Below, one piece after another: positions 9,013 through 17,336 of a stretch of 64,000 nucleotides of DNA. The DNA is from Chryseobacterium aquifrigidense (GTDB taxonomy: Bacteria; Bacteroidota; Bacteroidia; Flavobacteriales; Weeksellaceae). Both the position numbers and the translations under genes were made by a program. Every line of letters starts with the position of its first letter. Position 1 is the first letter of the stretch. Location: the NCBI RefSeq assembly GCF_006716485.1, contig NZ_VFPD01000001.1, positions 1,301,096-1,365,095 on the forward strand, in the 5' to 3' direction. Below the pieces are notes generated by a model. The model made no database searches. It had not been told where the DNA came from and was given only the letters and a program-made list of their open reading frames with translations.

Positions 9013-9735
9013 ATGAGTCAAAAGAAAGAAATGTTGTACGAGGGGAAAGCAAAACAAGTATTTGCAACCGATAATCCTGATGAAGTAGTAGTACGTTTCA
9101 AAGACGATGCTACAGCATTTAATGCTCAAAAAAGAGGTCAGGTAGACCTTAAAGGAGAAATGAACAACGCGATCACAACTCTTATTTTTGAATATTTAAA
9201 TGAAAAAGGGATCAAAACTCATTTCATCCAAAAATTAGACGAAAGAGAGCAGCTGGTAAGAAAGGTTTCTATCATTCCTTTGGAAATGGTAGTAAGAAAC
9301 TACTCTGCAGGAAGTATGGCACAAAGATTAGGAGTAGAAGAAGGAATTAAATCTCCGGTAACGATCTTCGATATCTGCTATAAAAAAGATGAGTTGGGAG
9401 ATCCGCTTATCAATGACCACCATGCCGTTTTCTTAGGAGCAGCTACTTATGAAGAGCTTGACGAGATGTATGAATTATCTTCAGATATCAATGATATCCT
9501 TATCGACCTGTTTGACAAAATCAATATCATCCTGGTAGATTTCAAAATCGAATTAGGTAAAACTTCAGACGGTGAAATTATCCTTGCTGACGAGATTTCT
9601 CCAGATACCTGCAGACTTTGGGACAAAGATACTATGAAGAAGCTTGACAAAGACAGATTTAGAAGAGACTTAGGAGAAGTTACTGAGGCTTATGTAGAAA
9701 TCTACAACCGTCTTAAAAATCTTTTACAGAAATAA
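9013..9735 (+). CDS. purC: Phosphoribosylaminoimidazole-succinocarboxamide synthase
   Basis: SAICAR synthetase (240 aa, normal length for the bacterial enzyme). It joins CAIR and aspartate with ATP in the eighth step of de novo purine synthesis. Visible signatures are the N-terminal [32 protein letters not shown] and the substrate-loop [12 protein letters not shown]. It is cytoplasmic. The next gene, purF, belongs to the same pathway 126 nt downstream. Confidence 0.97.
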   Translation: MSQKKEMLYEGKAKQVFATDNPDEVVVRFKDDATAFNAQKRGQVDLKGEMNNAITTLIFEYLNEKGIKTHFIQKLDEREQLVRKVSIIPLEMVVRNYSAGSMAQRLGVEEGIKSPVTIFDICYKKDELGDPLINDHHAVFLGAATYEELDEMYELSSDINDILIDLFDKINIILVDFKIELGKTSDGEIILADEISPDTCRLWDKDTMKKLDKDRFRRDLGEVTEAYVEIYNRLKNLLQK

Positions 9736-9816
9736 GCTTTCAGAGAAGGGTTATTATTCTGAAAACAATTTGTTATTTAAAACAAAAATTAAAAACTGAA
9801 GTTAACTTAGACTAAT

Positions 9817-9846
9817 TTCTAACATCTAATATCTAACTTCTAATCA
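9817..9846. repeat. Degenerate short tandem repeat before purF
   Basis: The purC-purF spacer contains about four degenerate copies of a TCTAAyaT-like 8-10 bp unit. A similar low-complexity spacer lies at 38121-38167. Confidence 0.4.
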
Positions 9847-9861
9847 TTAGAAAAAATAGAA

Positions 9862-11361
9862 ATGAAAAGTTTAGACATTCATAAAAGTGAATATTTAAAA
9901 CAGTTTGAAACCCAGACTTACGGAAGAAATCTTTTCAGAACTCAGGAAGAGGAAAGACTGGATGCTCCCAATGAAGAGTGTGGGATCTTCGGATTGTATT
10001 CAGATAATGATCTGGATACTTTCTCTCTTTCTCAGTTTGGTCTTTTTGCATTACAGCACAGAGGTCAGGAAGCTTGTGGTATTTCCGTTTTAAAAGAGGG
10101 CAGAATCACAAACATGAAAGACGAAGGACTGGTTTTAGATGTTTATAAAGAAATTCAGGAACCTGAAACTTTTATGGGAAATTCTGCAATTGGGCATACC
10201 CGTTATACCACTGCAGGAGATAAAAAGAAATATAATTTTCAGCCATTTTTCGCCAAAAACGAATATGACCAGATTATACTTTCAATAGCACATAATGGTA
10301 ACCTTACCAATGCAAAAGAATTAAAAGCAGAATTAGAGGCTGAAGGCGTAGTTTTCAGAGCTACTTCCGATTCTGAAGTGATCCTGAGACTGATCCAGAA
10401 AAACCTTGATTTAGGTCTTCGTGGAGCTATTAAAGCAACAATGGAAAAGATTGAAGGAGCATATTCTGTAGTTGGGATGACCAGAAATAAATTCTTTGCG
10501 TTCAGAGACTTCAACGGTATCCGTCCGTTAGTGTTGGGAGCGATCGATGAGCGATCATATGTAGTGGCTTCAGAATCTGTTGCATTAGATGCTGTAGGCG
10601 CTCAGTATGTGCGTGATATCCTTCCGGGAGAGATCATTTATACCAATGAAAATGAGCCCGGAAAACTTCATTCTTATATGATGGATGAAGCAAAAGGTAA
10701 GCAGAGAATCTGTTCTTTCGAATATATTTATTTTGCAAGACCGGACTCTACCTTAGAAAATATCAATGTATACGAGATCAGAGAAAAATCCGGAGAGAAA
10801 ATCTGGGAACAGGCTCCTGTAGAAGCTGATTTGGTGATTGGAGTTCCGGATTCCGGAGTTCCTGCTGCTATTGGTTTCTCTAAAGCTTCAGGAATACCTT
10901 TCCGTCCTGTTTTGATCAAAAACAGATATATCGGAAGAAGCTTCATTGTTCCTACACAGGAAATGAGAGAAAGGGTAGTGAACCTTAAACTGAACCCTAT
11001 CATCTCTGAGATGAAGGATAAAAGAGTAGTGATCATTGATGATTCTATCGTTCGAGGGACAACTTCTAAAAGACTGGTCAAAATTCTAAAAGATGCAGGA
11101 GTAAAGGAAATCCACTTCAGAAGTGTTTCTCCGCCAATCATTGCACCATGTTATCTGGGAATTGATACTCCGTCTAAAGATGATCTGATCTCTGCCAACA
11201 TGACGACAGAAGAACTTAAAAATTATTTAGGAGTAGATTCCTTGGAGTTTTTAAGCATAGATAACCTGAAAACTATTTTAGGATCTGCCAACCACTGCTT
11301 CGGATGCTTTACAGAAGAATATCCTGTAGGAAAAGGAGAAGAGGTAGATTTATTCAACTAA
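9862..11361 (+). CDS. purF: Amidophosphoribosyltransferase
   Basis: Glutamine PRPP amidotransferase (499 aa), which makes phosphoribosylamine, the committed step of purine synthesis. The catalytic Cys40 of the class II glutaminase domain (EECGIFGLYSD) follows a 39-residue N-terminal extension. That extension must be removed or accommodated, because the enzyme needs an N-terminal Cys. The PRPP loop VVIIDDSIVRGTT is present. Cysteines in QRICSFEY, APCYLGID and NHCFGCFTEE match the four ligand positions of the [4Fe-4S] cluster in the Bacillus-type enzyme. A strong terminator follows. Confidence 0.96.
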   Translation: MKSLDIHKSEYLKQFETQTYGRNLFRTQEEERLDAPNEECGIFGLYSDNDLDTFSLSQFGLFALQHRGQEACGISVLKEGRITNMKDEGLVLDVYKEIQEPETFMGNSAIGHTRYTTAGDKKKYNFQPFFAKNEYDQIILSIAHNGNLTNAKELKAELEAEGVVFRATSDSEVILRLIQKNLDLGLRGAIKATMEKIEGAYSVVGMTRNKFFAFRDFNGIRPLVLGAIDERSYVVASESVALDAVGAQYVRDILPGEIIYTNENEPGKLHSYMMDEAKGKQRICSFEYIYFARPDSTLENINVYEIREKSGEKIWEQAPVEADLVIGVPDSGVPAAIGFSKASGIPFRPVLIKNRYIGRSFIVPTQEMRERVVNLKLNPIISEMKDKRVVIIDDSIVRGTTSKRLVKILKDAGVKEIHFRSVSPPIIAPCYLGIDTPSKDDLISANMTTEELKNYLGVDSLEFLSIDNLKTILGSANHCFGCFTEEYPVGKGEEVDLFN

Positions 11362-11385
11362 TCTCTTTATTGAAATAATAAATAG

Positions 11386-11414
11386 AAGAGCCGGGTTTGT
11401 AATCCGGCTCTTTT
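11386..11414 (+). terminator. purF terminator
   Basis: GC-rich 9 bp stem (AAGAGCCGG at 11386-11394, CCGGCTCTT at 11404-11412) followed by T-rich sequence, 24 nt after the purF stop. Confidence 0.88.
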
Positions 11415-11473
11415 GTTGTTTAAATGTAGCAAAAGCTTAATATTCCTGTATTATACAGTATATAATGGAGTTT

Positions 11474-11481
11474 TAATTTTG
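11474..11481 (+). promoter_or_regulatory. -7 element for the glycerophosphodiesterase gene
   Basis: TAATTTTG (TAnnTTTG type), 20 nt upstream of the ATG at 11502. Confidence 0.5.
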
Positions 11482-11501
11482 ATGGATTAAAACTTCAGGA
11501 T

Positions 11502-12449
11502 ATGAAACATCTATTTTTCCCGGGTATTTTTATGATATTTGCCCAGCTTTATTCTTCACAGACTTTTGATAATCAGGCGCACCGCGGAGGGAAATCCCTT
11601 TACCCCGAAAATACAATCCCGGCCATGAAAAATGCTTTGAAAATGAATGTGACCACCCTGGAAATGGATCTGGTCATAACGAAGGACAAAAAAGTTATTC
11701 TTTCTCACGATGCCTTTCTCTCACCGGAGCTCGTTACAAAACCGGATGGAACTTACATTCCTAAAGATTCAGGTTTTTATTACAAAATTTATGAGATGCC
11801 TTATGCAAAAATCAAAACATTTGATGTCGGATTAAAAAAATTGAATAACTATCCGGATCAAAAGAAAATTAAAGCTCAGAAACCTCTTTTTTCAGAGGTT
11901 ATAGATGCTTGTGAAGCCTATTCCCGTGAATTGAAAAGACCACTGCCTTTTTACAATATTGAAACAAAGACACGTCCTTTTTCTGATAACATTTTTCATC
12001 CTGAGCCAAAAGAATTTGTAGATTTGATGATGAAGATTATTATAGAAAAAAAGATTCAGGACAGGGTAATTATCCAGTCATTTGATCCAAGAACGCTGGA
12101 AATCCTTCATCAACAATATCCTAAAATCAGGACTGCTTTACTCGTGGAAAAAGTAGATGATAAAAAACGGGCTCAGCAGCAGGCTTATTTTAAAAATATT
12201 TCCGTGGAAAAATTCAAAATGTATCCCAATCATTTGAGTGGAGTAGCCGGAGATATGAAGTTCCTGAGTTTTACTCCCACTATTTACAGCCCTGAACATA
12301 GTCTTGTTACCCCGCAATTAGTGCAGGAATGTCATTCATTAGGCATGAAAGTAATCCCATGGACTGTGAATACCAGAGAAAGACTGAAGGAATTAAAAGA
12401 CATGGGAATAGACGGTGTTATCAGTGATGATCCGAGAATATTCGAATAA
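11502..12449 (+). CDS. Exported glycerophosphodiester phosphodiesterase
   Basis: 315 aa GDPD-family enzyme with a signal peptide (about 20 residues, ending YSSQ). It is predicted to hydrolyse deacylated phospholipids to glycerol-3-phosphate and an alcohol in the periplasm. The TIM-barrel signature AHRGGKSLYPENT and the metal/catalytic residues in LEMDLVITKDKKVILSHD are intact. IIQSFDPRTL and the C-terminal VIPWTVNT follow. It has its own promoter and terminator, so it appears monocistronic. Confidence 0.93.
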   Translation: MKHLFFPGIFMIFAQLYSSQTFDNQAHRGGKSLYPENTIPAMKNALKMNVTTLEMDLVITKDKKVILSHDAFLSPELVTKPDGTYIPKDSGFYYKIYEMPYAKIKTFDVGLKKLNNYPDQKKIKAQKPLFSEVIDACEAYSRELKRPLPFYNIETKTRPFSDNIFHPEPKEFVDLMMKIIIEKKIQDRVIIQSFDPRTLEILHQQYPKIRTALLVEKVDDKKRAQQQAYFKNISVEKFKMYPNHLSGVAGDMKFLSFTPTIYSPEHSLVTPQLVQECHSLGMKVIPWTVNTRERLKELKDMGIDGVISDDPRIFE

Positions 12450-12464
12450 CCCTTTTTAATATAA

Positions 12465-12494
12465 ATAGCCGGAAGAAAACTTCCGGCTATTTTA
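12465..12494 (+). terminator. Terminator of the glycerophosphodiesterase gene
   Basis: Perfect 11 bp stem (12465-12475 and 12480-12490) with an AAAA loop followed by TTTT. It may also serve the convergent beta-barrel gene ending at 12541. Confidence 0.9.
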
Positions 12495-12540
12495 TGCGTG
12501 CAGATTACGCTGCACTTAGGGTTAAAAAATTGGTCGTTGA

Positions 12541-13260
12541 TTAGAATTTATAATTCAGGCCTAACTGAAATACTCTGTTGTTATTTTCAGCTGCAGACAT
12601 GCTCTTATCAATCTTTGTTAAGCTGTTTACATATCTTGCATTGATACCGATATTGGAAGTGATGTCATATCCTAAACCAAGGCCTAAACCGAAGTTGAAT
12701 TTGTTGATCATGTCTTTATCAATATCTGTAGAGTGAGAACTTGAAGTGGTAGTTGTAACACCTCCTGTAGTACTTGCTACAGTAGATTCTCCTTTATTTT
12801 TTCCGTTGATGAAATAACTGAATTCAGGTCCTGCTTCGATATAAAACTTATCCGTAGGTCTCATTTGAACCATTAACGGAACTGAAATGTAATCCATTTT
12901 TACTCTGCTCTGTACCTTAGTTTTTACATTCGTTACTCCATTGTCAGTTTCTGTAGAATACATTACATCTTTTGCACCCATTTGGTTATATAATACCTCT
13001 GGCTGGAAGCTGAATTGTTTTGAAATTGGAATATTAACGAATACACCCGCGTGGAAACCTAGTTGTTGAGTGTTGATTCCAAACTTCTGCTGGCTGAAAT
13101 AAGCTGAGTTTCCTCCGGCTTTGATCCCGAATCTAATAGGCTGAACATCATTTTTTAGTGGTGATGCATTTACTGTTTTCGTTTCTGTCTTTGTTTCTGT
13201 CTCCTGAGCAAAAGCTAGCGTACCAGCAGTTAATGCTAATCCTAAAAATAACTTCTTCAT
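12541..13260 (-). CDS. Outer-membrane beta-barrel (porin-like) protein, paralogue 1
   Basis: 239 aa protein with a signal peptide (MKKLFLGLALTAGTLAFAQ) and the alternating beta-strand pattern of the small PorT/OmpW-like outer-membrane barrels common in Bacteroidota. It ends in a final strand (VFQLGLNYKF) with terminal Phe. Shared family blocks are RFGIKAGGN, FSFQPEVLYNQMGAK, DYISVPLMVQMRP, FYIEAGPEFSYF and FGLGLGLGYDITSNIGINARY. It is the longest of the five paralogues and carries a Ser/Thr-rich loop at about 155-170. Ligand or transport role is unknown. A sigma-54-like element lies upstream. Confidence 0.88.
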   Translation of the reverse strand: MKKLFLGLALTAGTLAFAQETETKTETKTVNASPLKNDVQPIRFGIKAGGNSAYFSQQKFGINTQQLGFHAGVFVNIPISKQFSFQPEVLYNQMGAKDVMYSTETDNGVTNVKTKVQSRVKMDYISVPLMVQMRPTDKFYIEAGPEFSYFINGKNKGESTVASTTGGVTTTTSSSHSTDIDKDMINKFNFGLGLGLGYDITSNIGINARYVNSLTKIDKSMSAAENNNRVFQLGLNYKF

Positions 13261-13625
13261 AATTTTATTTTTTTAATTTTACTATTTGTGTGTCGGATAA
13301 TCTCTCAATCAGACTCGAATTATTTTGCAAAATGCTTGCCAAAGTTAAAAAATGCCTGTTTATAAGGGTTTTCAGATGTTTTTTGGAAAGTTTTTTTTTA
13401 ATCATTTATCCCTTTTTGATGAATAAACATATTGTAAAATGACTGTTTTATGAAAATAGTTGAATGCTCAATAAGCTTTATTGTTGATAATTAAAATGAT
13501 AAAAAAAAAGAAACAGAGTACTATTTTCAGGAATTACTCAGCCTTCTTGGATTTTATTGAGAGACAGAAATAAAAAAACCGGACTATTAAAGCCCGGGAC
13601 CAGTTTTTGAAAATAATAAAGATCT
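13261..13625. other. Intergenic region between barrel paralogues 1 and 2
   Basis: 365 bp. Apart from the sigma-54-like element at 13326-13342 and a weak imperfect hairpin (about 13573-13608) that may terminate paralogue 2, it is AT-rich and I see no gene. Confidence 0.55.
13326..13342 (-). promoter_or_regulatory. Sigma-54-like -24/-12 element upstream of paralogue 1
   Basis: Minus strand reads TTGGCAAGCATTTTGCA: TGGCA..., GG-N10-GC spacing and TTGC, a full match to the RpoN promoter core. The predicted start point is near 13316, giving a leader of about 55 nt before the ATG at 13260. Confidence 0.6.
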
Positions 13626-14324
13626 CTATTTAAATTGATAAGCTACGCCAATCTGAAGTGCATTATTTCTGACTTTAGTACCATAATCGTTTTTGAAAAT
13701 TCCTGTTACTCCCGCTGTAAATCTGGCTGTCACTCCAAAATTTTGAGTGAAATAATATCCTGCACCAATTCCGATTCCGAAATTGAACTTATTATATAAT
13801 TTCATTGGAATTTTATTGTCGAAACTTTCAGTACTAGTACTCGTTGTATCATTGTATCTTATTTCATTTCTTCCGTCTCCTTCTATTTTTCCTCCTAAAA
13901 GTAAGCCGAATTCCGGCCCTGCTTCCACATACAACTGAGGAAGAATGTGGTATTGAACCATTACAGGAAGGGTAAGATAATTTAAATTTGTCTTATAAGT
14001 ATATTCCTGCTTTGTGTAAGAATTTTCTGAATGATGAATGAAAATATCTTCGGTTTTTGAACCTAATTGACTGAAAAGAAGTTCGGGTTGTATACTGAAT
14101 TTTTCAGCAAGAGGAATATTCGCAAATACTCCGATATATGAACCAGCTTTCACTTTTTCACTATTATCTACTTCGTTTCTTTCGCCTCTGCTGAAAGTAG
14201 AGCCGTTGAAACCGGCCTTAATCCCAAATCTAACTGAAGGTGCTGTGGTGACAGGCTGTTCTTTTTCCTGAGCATTCATTAAAAAAGAGCCGACAAATGT
14301 AAGTCCTAGAAAAAATTTTTTCAT
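13626..14324 (-). CDS. Outer-membrane beta-barrel (porin-like) protein, paralogue 2
   Basis: 232 aa. Signal peptide MKKFFLGLTFVGSFLMNAQ, then family blocks RFGIKAGFNGSTF, FANIPLAEKFSIQPELLFSQ, LTLPVMVQYHILPQLYVEAG and FNFGIGIGAGYYFTQNFGVT, ending IGVAYQFK. Its signal peptide and loops are the most divergent of the five, which fits an older duplicate. The start is set by the signal peptide and by a full sigma-54-like element 28 nt upstream (14351-14367). It is predicted in the outer membrane; the ligand is unknown. Confidence 0.87.
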   Translation of the reverse strand: MKKFFLGLTFVGSFLMNAQEKEQPVTTAPSVRFGIKAGFNGSTFSRGERNEVDNSEKVKAGSYIGVFANIPLAEKFSIQPELLFSQLGSKTEDIFIHHSENSYTKQEYTYKTNLNYLTLPVMVQYHILPQLYVEAGPEFGLLLGGKIEGDGRNEIRYNDTTSTSTESFDNKIPMKLYNKFNFGIGIGAGYYFTQNFGVTARFTAGVTGIFKNDYGTKVRNNALQIGVAYQFK

Positions 14325-14350
14325 GGTTTAAGTTATTTTTTTTGTTTTGC

Positions 14351-14367
14351 GGCAAAATATCTGCCAT
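14351..14367 (-). promoter_or_regulatory. Sigma-54-like element upstream of paralogue 2
   Basis: Minus strand reads ATGGCAGATATTTTGCC with exact GG-N10-GC spacing. The -12 GC is about 28 nt before the ATG at 14324, implying a leader of about 16 nt. Confidence 0.6.
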
Positions 14368-14401
14368 AAAGATGAGAAATGATAAAAATCATGCTGTATG
14401 C

Positions 14402-14684
14402 GAAAAAGTCAAGCTTAAACTAATAAACCTGACTTTTTCTATTGAAATCAAAATGTATTCTATTGATAAAACAAAATATCCTCAATATTCTGTTGTGCAC
14501 TCTGTTGGACAGCCCAACCTGACACAGTTCTCGTTAAAAGGTGATGGTAATAGTTAGATTTTAATTTTGATATTCAATTGAATATCAACTGAATCAAAGC
14601 ATACTCATTGTGAAAACAAGACCGTAAGTTGGAAATTTCCGGATAGAGTACAATCAATTATTCAATACGCAAATTTCTTGCCAA
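14402..14684 (-). ncRNA. Candidate small RNA between barrel paralogues 2 and 3
   Basis: This 447 bp gap (14325-14771) has no convincing CDS. On the minus strand it carries its own sigma-54-like element TTGGCAAGAAATTTGCG (14668-14684, exact GG-N10-GC) and, about 220 nt later, a terminator-like hairpin (arms 14402-14411 and 14430-14439, GAAAAAGTCA). Between them are a perfect 22 bp palindrome (14567-14588) and a GTTGG/CCAAC hairpin near 14510-14524. Together these define a possible structured transcript of about 250 nt. Alternatives are a decayed sixth paralogue's promoter, or a long leader for paralogue 2. Confidence 0.35.
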
Positions 14685-14704
14685 AAAATAGACAAATAAT
14701 AAAA

Positions 14705-14730
14705 AAGCCGGATTATATTAAATCCGGCTT
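14705..14730 (-). terminator. Terminator of barrel paralogue 3
   Basis: Perfect 10 bp stem AAGCCGGATT/AATCCGGCTT, with an A run at 14701-14706 that is a T tract on the minus strand. It lies 42 nt after the stop at 14772. Confidence 0.88.
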
Positions 14731-14771
14731 TGTATTGATGAGTAGTTTGCTTTAAAAGCTAAACTGATTTC

Positions 14772-15365
14772 TTAGAATTTATAAGCTAAACCAAACTGGA
14801 ATACACCATTTTTAGCTTTATCTTCAGATAGATCTGGTCTGTTTTTAGCAACGTCTGTTAAACCTGCAACATATCTTGCAGTAACTCCGATGTTCTGTGT
14901 GAAGTAGTATCCTGCTCCAAGGCCAATTCCGAAGTCAAAACCTTTGAAAAGATCTTTAGCATCTGCAGAATTGGAATTAGCTTTCAGTTTTGAGTTAACC
15001 AAAAAGCTGAACTGAGGTCCTGCTTCCAGATATAGGTTAGGAAGAGCATTATATTGAAGCATTAATGGTACAGAAATATAATCCAGATTTACTTTTACAT
15101 CATTACTTCCTTTAATCTTTGCTCCCATTCCGCTGTACAATACTTCCGGTTGGAAAGAGAAGTCCTGAGCTACAGGAATGTTAGCAAACAATCCTCCGTA
15201 GAATCCAGCTTTAGAATTGAAGTCATTCTCGGTAAGAGTAGAGATATTAAGACCTGCTTTTATTCCAAATCTAACTGGAGAAGATGAAGCAGTAGAAGTT
15301 GAAGTCTTTTGAGCGAAAGTAAAAGTACCTGCTACTAGGGCAAGACCTAAAAGAATTTTTTTCAT
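14772..15365 (-). CDS. Outer-membrane beta-barrel (porin-like) protein, paralogue 3
   Basis: 197 aa, the shortest copy. Signal peptide MKKILLGLALVAGTFTFAQ, then RFGIKAGLNISTL, FANIPVAQDFSFQPEVLYSG, LDYISVPLMLQYNALPNLYL and FDFGIGLGAGYYFTQNIGVT, ending VFQFGLAYKF. It is closest to paralogues 4 and 5 (a VAGLTDVAKNRP segment is shared with paralogue 5), pointing to recent tandem duplication. It has its own terminator and a sigma-54-like element. Predicted outer-membrane location; function unknown. Confidence 0.88.
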   Translation of the reverse strand: MKKILLGLALVAGTFTFAQKTSTSTASSSPVRFGIKAGLNISTLTENDFNSKAGFYGGLFANIPVAQDFSFQPEVLYSGMGAKIKGSNDVKVNLDYISVPLMLQYNALPNLYLEAGPQFSFLVNSKLKANSNSADAKDLFKGFDFGIGLGAGYYFTQNIGVTARYVAGLTDVAKNRPDLSEDKAKNGVFQFGLAYKF

Positions 15366-15415
15366 AAGTTTTATATTTTAATAGTTATTAAGTTTTATTT
15401 AACATTTCATTAAGA

Positions 15416-15432
15416 ATCAAACGGTGTGCCAA
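15416..15432 (-). promoter_or_regulatory. Sigma-54-like element upstream of paralogue 3
   Basis: Minus strand reads TTGGCACACCGTTTGAT: a perfect -24 TGGCAC half and a -12 half TTGA, differing from TTGC at one base, with correct spacing. Confidence 0.5.
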
Positions 15433-15503
15433 AGTTATAGTATGTTGTAAATCTGCTATTCAACATATGTTTATAAGAATAATTTTTTCATTTATGCTAA
15501 AAA

Positions 15504-15526
15504 AGTCGGATTAAATTAATCCGACT
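15504..15526 (-). terminator. Terminator of barrel paralogue 4
   Basis: Perfect 10 bp stem AGTCGGATTA/TAATCCGACT with an upstream A run (a T tract on the minus strand), 45 nt beyond the stop at 15571. Confidence 0.85.
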
Positions 15527-15570
15527 CCACTTTAATTATAAAAACTTAATGAAAAAAGCTTACTAAAGCT

Positions 15571-16191
15571 TTAGAATTTGTAATTTATTCCTACCTGGAA
15601 TACGCCATTTTTCACAGAGCCCTCTCTGTCATATCCGTAAAGATATCGATGACTTTTATTTACAATATCAGATAATCCTGCAGTATATCTTACATTCACA
15701 CCGATATTTTTAGTGAAATCGTAGCCAGCGCCCAATCCGATTCCAAAATCAAAACCTCTGGTCGCATCTTTAAGGTGTAAACTTCCCACATTGTTTTTCA
15801 GTCTGGCATCCATTAAGAAGCTAAATTGAGGCCCGGCTTCTACATAAAAATTAGGGAGTGCTTTATATTGAAACATTACAGGAACAGAAATATATTCCAA
15901 TTCAAGTTTTGCATTACTTCCTCCTTTCTCTTTAGCTCCCACAGCACTATATAATACTTCTGGCTGAACAGAGAAATCCTTAGCGACAGGAATGTTTACA
16001 AAGACACCACCATAGAATCCGGCTCTTGACTTCATATCCATATTAGAAAGATTGGAAACATTCAATCCTGCTTTCAAACCGAATTTGATTTTAGAAGAAG
16101 ATGGAGTAGTAGCTTCAGTAGAAGTTGAAGTGCTTTGAGCAAAAGTAAAAGTACCTGCAATAAGTGCCAGGCCTAGAAAAATCTTTTTCAT
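15571..16191 (-). CDS. Outer-membrane beta-barrel (porin-like) protein, paralogue 4
   Basis: 206 aa. Signal peptide MKKIFLGLALIAGTFTFAQ, a Ser/Thr linker, then KFGLKAGLNVSNL, FVNIPVAKDFSVQPEVLYSA, LEYISVPVMFQYKALPNFYV and FDFGIGLGAGYDFTKNIGVN, ending VFQVGINYKF. It is highly similar to paralogue 3. A basic, Tyr-rich loop (HRYLYGYDREG) near the C-terminus is unique among the copies. Predicted outer-membrane barrel; ligand unknown. Confidence 0.88.
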   Translation of the reverse strand: MKKIFLGLALIAGTFTFAQSTSTSTEATTPSSSKIKFGLKAGLNVSNLSNMDMKSRAGFYGGVFVNIPVAKDFSVQPEVLYSAVGAKEKGGSNAKLELEYISVPVMFQYKALPNFYVEAGPQFSFLMDARLKNNVGSLHLKDATRGFDFGIGLGAGYDFTKNIGVNVRYTAGLSDIVNKSHRYLYGYDREGSVKNGVFQVGINYKF

Positions 16192-16232
16192 AGATTAGTT
16201 TAATTTTTTATGTTGTTTAACGTCCGAGAAGC

Positions 16233-16249
16233 AACAAACAATATGCCGC
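16233..16249 (-). promoter_or_regulatory. Weak sigma-54-like element upstream of paralogue 4
   Basis: Minus strand reads GCGGCATATTGTTTGTT: GGCA and TTTG halves at the same spacing as in the other copies, but with CGG and TTGT substitutions. It is the weakest of the six. Confidence 0.35.
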
Positions 16250-16354
16250 TAAACCCCATGTATAAAGACTTTATGGGTTTTTAACAAATCGATAATTCAT
16301 CAAAATGGGATGTATTTTTGCTGTTTTATGAACTCTTTGTTATTTTAACATAAA

Positions 16355-16388
16355 AAAAGAACAGATTAAAAAATTAATCTGTTCTTTT
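16355..16388 (-). terminator. Terminator of barrel paralogue 5
   Basis: 14 bp inverted repeat (16355-16368 and 16375-16388) with flanking A/T runs, 36 nt after the stop of paralogue 5. Confidence 0.85.
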
Positions 16389-16423
16389 CTATTGAATATA
16401 AAATTTGTTAGTGAATGTGTAGC

Positions 16424-17059
16424 TTATTTAAATTTATAAGCTAATCCTACCTGGAATAGGTTGTTTCTTGTAGCATCGGATCCGCTAGGTCTGTTTTTCG
16501 CTACATCTGTTAAACCTGCTACATATCTGGCAGTAAGTCCTAGGTTCGGAGTGAAATAATATCCTGCACCAAGACCAATACCAAAGTTAAATGTATTTAG
16601 ATTGTCTTTGTAGTTATCTGTAGTGTTAGACTGTCCATTTGATTCATTTTTGAACTTGTTTTTAGCACTTACCATGAAACCAAATTCCGGTCCTGCTTCT
16701 ACATAAAGATTTGGGATCAGGTTGTACTGGAACATTACTGGTACAGTAATATAATCTAATTTAGTAGAAGCGGAATATTTTGTTCCTGCTACTGTATAAT
16801 CTGATTTATTACCATATTGTGAATATTGAACCTCCGGCTGAACGCTGAATGAAGCTGCTAATGGAATGTTGGCAAATACACCTGCGTTGAATCCTATTTT
16901 AGATTTCTGATCATCAAGACCGCTATCTTTTGAAAGGGAAGAAACGTTCATACCTCCTTTTACCCCAAATGTTACCGGATTAGAAGATGTGTTTCCTGTC
17001 TGTTGAGCGAATGCGAATGTTCCTGCAGTTAACGCTAATCCTAAAATTAACTTTTTCAT
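16424..17059 (-). CDS. Outer-membrane beta-barrel (porin-like) protein, paralogue 5
   Basis: 211 aa. Signal peptide MKKLILGLALTAGTFAFAQ, then TFGVKGGMNVSSL, FANIPLAASFSVQPEVQYSQ, LDYITVPVMFQYNLIPNLYV and FNFGIGLGAGYYFTPNLGLT, ending VGLAYKFK. Strand order and conserved turns match paralogues 1-4. All five lie in the same orientation with separate promoters and terminators, so they can be expressed independently. Predicted outer-membrane barrel with unknown ligand. Confidence 0.88.
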   Translation of the reverse strand: MKKLILGLALTAGTFAFAQQTGNTSSNPVTFGVKGGMNVSSLSKDSGLDDQKSKIGFNAGVFANIPLAASFSVQPEVQYSQYGNKSDYTVAGTKYSASTKLDYITVPVMFQYNLIPNLYVEAGPEFGFMVSAKNKFKNESNGQSNTTDNYKDNLNTFNFGIGLGAGYYFTPNLGLTARYVAGLTDVAKNRPSGSDATRNNLFQVGLAYKFK

Positions 17060-17141
17060 AACTTTAATTTTTTTAATTTTACTCTTTCTTAATTTTAAAT
17101 TTTACTACTGTTCAGCATTTTCAGTTGAACGCAGAGTATCT

Positions 17142-17158
17142 TTCAAATTGCTTGCCAA
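17142..17158 (-). promoter_or_regulatory. Sigma-54-like element upstream of paralogue 5
   Basis: Minus strand reads TTGGCAAGCAATTTGAA: perfect TGGCAAG -24 half and TTGA at -12 (one mismatch to TTGC) with the same spacing as in the other copies. Confidence 0.5.
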
Positions 17159-17186
17159 AAATATTTTTTATGATTAAAATCAATAA

Positions 17187-17215
17187 AAAAATCACTTAGT
17201 GTTTAAGTGATTTTT
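17187..17215 (-). terminator. aroB terminator
   Basis: 12 bp stem AAAAATCACTTA/TAAGTGATTTTT (17187-17198 and 17204-17215), on the downstream side of aroB. Confidence 0.75.
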
Positions 17216-17336
17216 AAAATATCTTATTGATTATCAATGTTTTTGCAATTTTAAATAAATGTTTGTTTAGACATGATCTAAATTGACAATTTTGTCAAAA
17301 ACAAGCCGTAAATCAAATTTTTTTTTGAAAAAAATG

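Noticed and set aside
14342-14557. Plus-strand 71-codon frame in the barrel-gene gap
   Set aside because: No signal peptide or known motif, and it lies opposite the sigma-54-like elements and hairpins. More likely chance.
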